Assembly (NCBI GenBank): GCA_024691465.1
Contig: JAILNO010000151.1
Location: forward strand, 1 to 6,667
DNA from: Pseudobutyrivibrio sp.
GTDB taxonomy: Bacteria > Bacillota_A > Clostridia > Lachnospirales > Lachnospiraceae
Direction: 5' to 3'
DNA length: 6,667 bases
The notes beneath the pieces were generated by a model that had not been told where the DNA came from, did no database searches, and saw only the letters and a list, made by a program, of their open reading frames with translations. Of the stretch, positions 1-5,067 are shown piece by piece. The position numbers and the translations under genes are program-made. Every line of letters begins with the position of its first letter. The first letter of the stretch is position 1.

Positions 1-1083
1 AAGTATGGTATGATTCCTGGAGCTATCAGTATCACTCATGAATTATTTGAAAAGGATATTCAGAGTGTTGTTGATAGGCTAGATAAGAGTAAGCAGATTA
101 TTCTTTATTGTACTAGAGGCCAGTCTTCCATAGAGGATGCTAGCATATTATCTGAGCATGGCTATGATGCCTACAGTCTGGTAGGTGGATATAATAGCTA
201 TTTGACAGCCATGATGGATAGACAGGGCGCTGAAGCTGAAGAGGAGCTTAGTGAACAGACATTAGAGATTGAGAAGAGTATTAGGAAGAAGTTTCACAAG
301 AGTCTTTTTTCTCCATTTGCAAGAGCATGCAAGCAATATGAGCTCATTAAGGAAGGAGACCATATTGCAGTATGTATTTCCGGTGGAAAGGATTCCATGC
401 TAATGGCTAAGCTATTCCAAGAGATACAGAGGCATCAAAAGGTTCATTTTGACCTGACATTTCTAGTAATGGATCCTGGCTATAGTGAGGTAAATCGACG
501 CCTTATTGAAAGCAACGCTAAACTAATGGGCATTCCTATCGTTATATATGAGAGTGATATATTTGATGCGGTAGATACTGTTGATAAGAATCCTTGTTAT
601 CTATGTGCAAGGATGAGACGTGGCCACTTATATTCTAAGGCCAAGGAATTGGGCTGTAACAAGATAGCCTTAGGCCATCATTATGACGATGTTATTGAGA
701 CGATTCTTATGGGCATGTTATATGGGGCTCAGATACAGACTATGATGCCCAAGCTTCATTCCACTAATTTTGAGGGGATGGAACTTATTCGTCCACTTTA
801 TCTTATCAGGCAGGACGATATCATTGCTTGGCAGAGATATAATGGGCTGCACTTCCTTCAGTGTGCCTGTCATTTCACTGAGACCTGCGATAGCTGTTCC
901 GTAGATGGCACTAGTGCATCGAAGCGTCTTGAGACTAGGAACCTCATAGCTGAGCTTAAGAAGGTTAATCCTTATGTTGAGTCGAATATTTTTAGAAGCG
1001 TTGAGAATGTTAACTTAGCAACTGTGATAGCTTATAAGCAGGATGGAGTAAGGCATCACTTCTTAGATGAATATGATAGATAA
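1..1083 (+). CDS. Rhodanese / TtcA-like PP-loop tRNA sulfurtransferase fusion (5' partial)
   Basis: Probable tRNA thiolation enzyme: the PP-loop domain would adenylate a tRNA base and the rhodanese domain would carry persulfide sulfur. The frame is open to base 1 (K-Y-G precede the Met at base 10), and the first visible residues match the middle of a rhodanese domain (IPGAISI), so the start lies upstream and roughly 30-40 residues are missing. Numbering from the Met at 10: rhodanese remnant 1-68 with active-site loop CTRGQS (Cys34); PP-loop SGGKDS at 124-129; CxxC at Cys196/Cys199; GHHYDDVIET at 222-231; then Cys285, Cys287, Cys293 and Cys296. The PP-loop, CxxC pair and later Cys fit the TtcA family, which makes 2-thiocytidine using a [4Fe-4S] cluster held by three Cys. 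Canonical TtcA lacks a rhodanese domain. The tRNA target is inferred; another PP-loop thiolation substrate is possible. No signal peptide or membrane segment is visible in this part, so it is likely cytosolic. Confidence 0.85.
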   Translation, partial: KYGMIPGAISITHELFEKDIQSVVDRLDKSKQIILYCTRGQSSIEDASILSEHGYDAYSLVGGYNSYLTAMMDRQGAEAEEELSEQTLEIEKSIRKKFHKSLFSPFARACKQYELIKEGDHIAVCISGGKDSMLMAKLFQEIQRHQKVHFDLTFLVMDPGYSEVNRRLIESNAKLMGIPIVIYESDIFDAVDTVDKNPCYLCARMRRGHLYSKAKELGCNKIALGHHYDDVIETILMGMLYGAQIQTMMPKLHSTNFEGMELIRPLYLIRQDDIIAWQRYNGLHFLQCACHFTETCDSCSVDGTSASKRLETRNLIAELKKVNPYVESNIFRSVENVNLATVIAYKQDGVRHHFLDEYDR

Positions 1084-1087
1084 TACT

Positions 1088-1121
1088 ATTAGCACTCTTT
1101 GTATATGAGTGCTAATTTTTT
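1088..1121 (+). terminator. Probable intrinsic terminator of the TtcA-like gene, sharing the CIRCE palindrome
   Basis: The CIRCE arms extend by one A-T pair to a perfect 10-bp stem (1088-1097 with 1107-1116), a 9-base loop, and six T residues at 1116-1121. It begins 4 bases after the upstream stop codon. In RNA this has the form of a rho-independent terminator. The loop is larger and the stem less GC-rich than usual, so efficiency may be modest. Confidence 0.6.
1089..1115. promoter_or_regulatory. CIRCE operator (HrcA heat-shock repressor site)
   Basis: The sequence is TTAGCACTC, nine bases, then GAGTGCTAA, an exact match in both arms and spacing to the known CIRCE consensus bound by the HrcA repressor. 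It lies 74 bases before the htpG start and 7 bases before the best -35 box, so HrcA probably represses htpG until heat or protein-folding stress. The htpG assignment is inferred from position; hrcA itself is not in the window. Confidence 0.93.
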
Positions 1122-1122
1122 A

Positions 1123-1151
1123 TTGACTTTGAATTTTTCCAGTATTATCAT
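1123..1151 (+). promoter_or_regulatory. Sigma-70-type promoter for htpG
   Basis: A -35 box TTGACT (1123-1128) and a -10 box TATCAT (1146-1151) are separated by 17 bases; each differs from consensus at one position. Transcription would start near 1158, leaving a leader of about 30 bases. The CIRCE lies just upstream of the -35 box, whereas CIRCE often lies at or after the start site; HrcA bound there could still block the -35 region. A GATAAT at 1079-1084 could serve a start closer to CIRCE but has no good -35 box. Confidence 0.65.
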
Positions 1152-1173
1152 ATATTTCAGTGAGATTAATTAC

Positions 1174-1180
1174 AAAGGAG
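1174..1180 (+). promoter_or_regulatory. Ribosome binding site of htpG
   Basis: AAAGGAG lies 9 bases before the ATG at 1190, a strong match to the 16S rRNA 3' end. It fixes the start, which also matches the usual N-terminus of HtpG proteins (KGSLSIT). Confidence 0.85.
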
Positions 1181-1189
1181 TGACGTAAT

Positions 1190-3268
1190 ATGAGTAACAA
1201 AAAGGGCAGTTTATCAATCACTAGCGAAAATATCTTTCCAGTGATTAAGAAGTGGTTATACAGCGATCACGACATTTTTTATAGAGAGCTTATTTCAAAT
1301 GGTTGTGATGCAATCACTAAGCTTAAGAAGTTAGACATGATGGGAGAGTATTCACTTCCATTAGATTATAAGGCTAAGATACAGGTCCTTGTTAGTCCTG
1401 AGGATAAGACCCTTACATTTATTGATAATGGTCTTGGAATGACAGCAGAAGAAGTTGATGAGTATATTAACCAGATTGCTTTTTCTGGCGCTACTGATTT
1501 CCTTGAGAAGTATAAGGATAAGGCAGATTCTGATCAGATTATCGGCCATTTTGGTTTAGGATTCTATTCAGCATTTATGGTAGCTGATGAGGTACATATT
1601 GATACACTTTCTTACAAGGAAGGCTCTAAGGCTGTACACTGGGAGTGTGATGGTGGAACAGATTATGAGATGAGTGATGGTGATTGGGATCAGGTTGGTA
1701 CTAAGATCACACTTTTCTTGAATGAGGATTGTCTTGAGTTTGCTAATGAGTACAGAGCTCGTGAGGTCATTGAGAAGTACTGTTCTTTCATGCCTACTGA
1801 GATTTATCTTTCTAAGAAGGATGCTCCTGAAGAGTACGAGACTATCGATGCTTCAGATAAGCTTGATACAGATAAGGTAATCGAGGAGATTCACGAGGAA
1901 GCTAAGTACGAGGAGAAGGAGAAAGAAGACGGAACCAAGGAGCAGGTTGAAGTATCTCCTGCTAAGGATAAGCTCAAGATAGTTAAGAGACCAGTGCCTC
2001 TTAATGAGACACAGCCACTTTGGACTAAGAATCCTTCAGAATGTACTGAGGATGAGTACAAAGCATTCTATAGAGATGTATTCCATGATTACAAAGAACC
2101 ATTATTCTGGATTCATTTGAACATGGATTATCCATTTAATCTTAAGGGTATATTATATTTCCCTAAGATTAATACAGAGTATGATTCTATAGAGGGAACT
2201 ATCAAACTATATAATAATCAGGTATTTATAGCTGATAATATTAAGGAGGTTATTCCTGAGTTCTTAATGCTCTTAAAGGGTGTTATAGATTGTCCAGATT
2301 TACCACTTAATGTCTCACGTTCAGCTCTTCAGAACGACGGCTTCGTAACTAAGATTTCTGAGTACATTACCAAGAAGGTAGCAGATAAGCTTACAGGTAT
2401 GTGCAAGACTGACAAGGAGTCATATGAGAAATATTGGGATGATATAGCTCCATTTATCAAGTTTGGCTGCCTTAAGGATAATAAGTTCTGTGATAAGATG
2501 AATGATTATATCCTCTTTAAGGATATCAATGATAAATACATCACTCTTCCAGAATTACTTGTTAAGAAGGAGGAGACTGCCACAGATGAGAATGGAGATG
2601 CTGTAGAGGCTGAGGTAGTTGAGGATAATACAGATTCATCTGATTCTAAGGAGCCAGAGGATACTAGAACTACTGTATACTACGTAACAGATAAGGCACA
2701 GCAGGGACAGTACATTAATATGTTCAAGGAGCAGGATATGAACGCTGTTATTCTTGATCATGCTATTGATACCTCATTCATCACACAGTTAGAGCAGCGT
2801 AATGAGAATTACAAGTTCTGTAGAATTGATGCTGATGTTACAGACTCAATGGTTGAGGAGACATCAGAGGAGGAGCTTAAGGGTGAGACTGAGACTCTTA
2901 CTGAAGTATTCAGGAAGGCTCTTAACAACGAAGGACTTGAGGTCAAGGTTGAGAAGTTCAAGAATAAGGACTTATCATCTATGCTTACAGTATCTGAAGA
3001 GAGCCGCCGTATGCAGGACATGATGAAGATGTATGCTATGGGAGGCATGGATATGGGCATGTTTGGCTCAGCTTCAGAGACACTTGTGCTTAATGCTAAT
3101 AATGACTTAGTTCAGTATATATTTAATAATAAAGATTCTGAGAATGTATCAATTTTTGCAGCTCAGCTTTATGATTTAGCTAAATTGGCTAATGCTCCAT
3201 TGTCACCAGAGGCTATGACAGAATTCGTTTCACGTTCTAACAAGATTATGATGCTTTTAGCTAAATAA
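1190..3268 (+). CDS. htpG: Molecular chaperone HtpG (bacterial Hsp90)
   Basis: ATP-dependent cytosolic Hsp90 homodimer that remodels client proteins, working with DnaK in studied bacteria. N-terminal GHKL ATPase domain, about 1-220: catalytic Glu33 and ATP-pocket Asn37 in RELISNGCDA, DNGLGM at 79-84, lid glycine motif GHFGLGF at 119-125. A charged linker covers about 222-263. The middle domain starts near 264 (LWTKNPSE) and has Arg377 in LNVSRS, equivalent to the arginine that contacts the ATP gamma-phosphate. The C-terminal dimerisation domain occupies about 565-692 and lacks the eukaryotic MEEVD tail, as expected. At 692 residues it is longer than the roughly 625 of E. coli HtpG. The excess is largely the linker plus a second acidic insert at 461-491, just before a conserved VYYVTD strand. 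Eight Met fall between 608 and 624. It has its own promoter, an upstream CIRCE and a downstream terminator, so it is probably a single-gene HrcA-controlled unit. Confidence 0.97.
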   Translation: MSNKKGSLSITSENIFPVIKKWLYSDHDIFYRELISNGCDAITKLKKLDMMGEYSLPLDYKAKIQVLVSPEDKTLTFIDNGLGMTAEEVDEYINQIAFSGATDFLEKYKDKADSDQIIGHFGLGFYSAFMVADEVHIDTLSYKEGSKAVHWECDGGTDYEMSDGDWDQVGTKITLFLNEDCLEFANEYRAREVIEKYCSFMPTEIYLSKKDAPEEYETIDASDKLDTDKVIEEIHEEAKYEEKEKEDGTKEQVEVSPAKDKLKIVKRPVPLNETQPLWTKNPSECTEDEYKAFYRDVFHDYKEPLFWIHLNMDYPFNLKGILYFPKINTEYDSIEGTIKLYNNQVFIADNIKEVIPEFLMLLKGVIDCPDLPLNVSRSALQNDGFVTKISEYITKKVADKLTGMCKTDKESYEKYWDDIAPFIKFGCLKDNKFCDKMNDYILFKDINDKYITLPELLVKKEETATDENGDAVEAEVVEDNTDSSDSKEPEDTRTTVYYVTDKAQQGQYINMFKEQDMNAVILDHAIDTSFITQLEQRNENYKFCRIDADVTDSMVEETSEEELKGETETLTEVFRKALNNEGLEVKVEKFKNKDLSSMLTVSEESRRMQDMMKMYAMGGMDMGMFGSASETLVLNANNDLVQYIFNNKDSENVSIFAAQLYDLAKLANAPLSPEAMTEFVSRSNKIMMLLAK

Positions 3269-3279
3269 CAGTAATCATT

Positions 3280-3308
3280 AGCGGTAGGATTATCCTACCG
3301 CTTTTTTT
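3280..3308 (+). terminator. Rho-independent terminator of htpG
   Basis: A perfect 10-bp stem AGCGGTAGGA / TCCTACCGCT (3280-3289 and 3293-3302) closes a TTA loop and runs into seven T residues at 3302-3308, 11 bases after the htpG stop. There is no matching A-tract on the left, so it looks directional for the plus strand. Confidence 0.95.
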
Positions 3309-3333
3309 GTGAAAATACTGTGAAGAATAATCA

Positions 3334-3362
3334 TTGAAAAAAAGTGAGGCTTCCGTTATTAT
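3334..3362 (+). promoter_or_regulatory. Sigma-70-type promoter for the GH13 glucosidase gene
   Basis: A -35 box TTGAAA (3334-3339) and a -10 box TATTAT (3357-3362) are 17 bases apart, each one mismatch from consensus. A start near 3369 would give a leader of about 28 bases. A short inverted repeat TATTA-TTTG-TAATA (3357-3370) overlaps the -10 box. I see no clear catabolite-response (cre) site or LacI-type operator. Confidence 0.65.
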
Positions 3363-3384
3363 TTGTAATATAGGATGAAACTAT

Positions 3385-3390
3385 GGGGGG
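3385..3390 (+). promoter_or_regulatory. Unusual all-G ribosome binding site of the GH13 gene
   Basis: Six G residues end 6 bases before the ATG at 3397. This can pair with the CCUCC anti-Shine-Dalgarno with one G-U wobble but is not the usual AGGAG. Upstream ATGs at 3375 and 3383 are out of frame with the glucosidase, so 3397 is the only sensible start. Confidence 0.55.
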
Positions 3391-3396
3391 ACGGTT

Positions 3397-5031
3397 ATGG
3401 CAGTAGCTAATGCTAAAAAGTGGTGGAAGAATGCGATAGTATATCAAATTTATCCACGCTCTTTCTGCGATAGTAACGGGGATGGTATTGGAGATATCCC
3501 TGGTATTATATCTAAATTACATTATCTTAAGGATTTGGGCGTCGATGTTATATGGTTAAGCCCAGTCTATCCAAGCCCAGGCTATGACAATGGCTATGAT
3601 ATTTCTGATTATACGGGCATCAATCCTGAATTTGGCACAATGGAAGATATGGAGAAGCTTATTAGCCGTTCTAAGCGTCTTGGCATCAAGATAATCATGG
3701 ATTTGGTCATTAATCATACATCTGATGAGCATATTTGGTTTAAGAAGGCATTAGCTGGTGATGAGAAATATAGAGATTTCTATTATTTTAGAGATGGTAA
3801 TCTAGGGGCATACCCTAACAACTGGGGCTCATTCTTCGGAGGTAGAGCCTGGAGTAAGACCGATAGAGGTGATTACTATTTACATTTATTCAGTGAAAAG
3901 CAACCAGATCTGAATTGGCATAATCCTGAAGTATATCAGGAGATTACTGATATTATGCGCTTCTGGCTTGATAAGGGTATTGCTGGTTTTAGATGTGATG
4001 TTATTAATATTATCTATAAAGATTCTTTAGATAATGGAGATAGTCATTTGGCATTGACAGGCAAAGAACACTATCTTAATACTGAGGGCTGCCATGATCT
4101 TCTCAGGAGATTCAATGAGGATGTATGGAGTAAGTATAAGACGTTTATAGTTGGTGAGACAGTATTAGTTTCTACAGATGATGCCAAGCTTCTCAGCGAC
4201 GAGAGTCGTAAGGAATTGGACTCAGTATTCTTCTTTGAACATATGGATGTAGATAGTCGTGGCATTAAGTGGTTTAAGAAGCAATATTGTCCTTCTAGGC
4301 TCATTAGGATCCTTGATAAATGGCAGGAGGCTATGGATTATCCAGCCAATTATTTAGAGAATCATGATCAGATACGTTCCATTAATCATTTTGGCAATAC
4401 TGGTAAGTATTGGAAGATTAGTGGGAAGCTTTTATGTGGTCTTAATCTCTCTTTGAGAGGTGTACCTTTTATCTACGAGGGCCAGGAGATTGGTATGACT
4501 AATGGCGATTTTAAGAGTTTGAAGGATTTGAAGGATGTAGAATCATTTACTATAAATGATGCCATGAAGAAGCTTTTGTTTTTGCCTAGTATTAGGCGTA
4601 AGCTTATTCTTAAGACCACTCGAGACAATGCCAGGACACCTGTTCAGTGGAATGATTCGGAATTTGCTGGGTTCTCAGATACTGAACCATGGCTTCAAGT
4701 CAATGAGAACAAGTCATATATTAATGTGGCTGCTGAAACAGAGGATGAAGATAGCATACTGAATTTCTATAAGCAGATGATAGCCTTTAGGAAGAATTCA
4801 GATGCTTTGTCAGAGGGAACCTATAGGCGAGTAGCATCACCTTCTGATGTATACATTTTTACCAGGGAATCTGAGAGCGAGAGATTATATATCTATTGCA
4901 ATATGACAGCTAATAATAAGGCTGTTGAGTTCTATGGTGATAAGATAGTCTTTGGCAATTATCAAGAGAGTGATAGAGAAGCTTCCTTTTTGAAGCCTTA
5001 TGAATTTAGAATAATTGCTTCTAATATATAA
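3397..5031 (+). CDS. GH13 alpha-glucosidase, probable oligo-1,6-glucosidase / dextran glucosidase type
   Basis: Hydrolyses terminal alpha-glucosidic bonds of short oligosaccharides, probably isomalto-oligosaccharides, in the cytosol (no signal peptide). The 544-residue length suits the family. In order: start of the (beta/alpha)8 barrel with WWKNAIVYQIYPRSF at 9-23; metal-binding loop DSNGDGIGD at 25-33; NGYDISDY at 65-72; region I DLVINH at 102-107; QPDLNW at 169-174; nucleophile Asp201 in GFRCDVIN; acid/base Glu254 in IVGET; transition-state Asp324 in ENHDQ; ARTPVQW at 412-418; then the C-terminal beta domain. All three catalytic acids are present. Val202 after the nucleophile and the QPDLNW motif are features of alpha-1,6-specific members; alpha-1,4 enzymes usually have Thr there. 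Trehalose-6-phosphate hydrolase is a close alternative but usually shows QADLNW. It has its own promoter and terminator, and no sugar transporter or regulator is adjacent in the window, so the true substrate stays inferred. Confidence 0.92.
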   Translation: MAVANAKKWWKNAIVYQIYPRSFCDSNGDGIGDIPGIISKLHYLKDLGVDVIWLSPVYPSPGYDNGYDISDYTGINPEFGTMEDMEKLISRSKRLGIKIIMDLVINHTSDEHIWFKKALAGDEKYRDFYYFRDGNLGAYPNNWGSFFGGRAWSKTDRGDYYLHLFSEKQPDLNWHNPEVYQEITDIMRFWLDKGIAGFRCDVINIIYKDSLDNGDSHLALTGKEHYLNTEGCHDLLRRFNEDVWSKYKTFIVGETVLVSTDDAKLLSDESRKELDSVFFFEHMDVDSRGIKWFKKQYCPSRLIRILDKWQEAMDYPANYLENHDQIRSINHFGNTGKYWKISGKLLCGLNLSLRGVPFIYEGQEIGMTNGDFKSLKDLKDVESFTINDAMKKLLFLPSIRRKLILKTTRDNARTPVQWNDSEFAGFSDTEPWLQVNENKSYINVAAETEDEDSILNFYKQMIAFRKNSDALSEGTYRRVASPSDVYIFTRESESERLYIYCNMTANNKAVEFYGDKIVFGNYQESDREASFLKPYEFRIIASNI

Positions 5032-5039
5032 ATAAAAAT

Positions 5040-5067
5040 CCACCGGAATAATCCGGTGGTTTTTTTT
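5040..5067. terminator. Bidirectional terminator between converging genes
   Basis: A perfect 8-bp stem CCACCGGA / TCCGGTGG (5040-5047 and 5052-5059) with loop ATAA is followed by eight T residues (5060-5067) for the plus-strand glucosidase. On the left, A-rich sequence (5032-5038) gives a T-rich tail for the minus-strand gene. The T-tract runs into the last codon of the minus-strand gene, whose stop occupies 5066-5068. Confidence 0.93.

Noticed and set aside
10..12. ATG at base 10 as the true start of the rhodanese-TtcA gene
   Set aside because: The frame is open to base 1 and the sequence here corresponds to the interior of a rhodanese domain, with no ribosome site visible; the real start must be upstream.
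1361..1549. Minus-strand open frame of 62 codons inside htpG
   Set aside because: It lies entirely within the strongly supported htpG frame, has no recognisable motif, and is explained as an antisense shadow.
2802..3060. Overlapping open frames on both strands within htpG (73 and 83 codons)
   Set aside because: Composition is skewed (Arg/Leu- and Ser-rich), as expected of out-of-frame translation of the real gene; no family resemblance.
3309..3329. Near-direct repeat GTGAAAATA / GTGAAGAATA downstream of the htpG terminator
   Set aside because: It is short, imperfect and A+T-rich, with no known operator match; chance similarity is likely.
3309..3396. Catabolite-response element or riboswitch before the glucosidase
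   Set aside because: No sequence with the central CG and flanking TG/CA pattern of cre sites, and the predicted leader of about 28 bases is too short for a riboswitch.
4071..4304. Minus-strand open frame of 77 codons inside the glucosidase gene
   Set aside because: It lies over the catalytic core coding sequence of GH13 and shows no domain or plausible start context.
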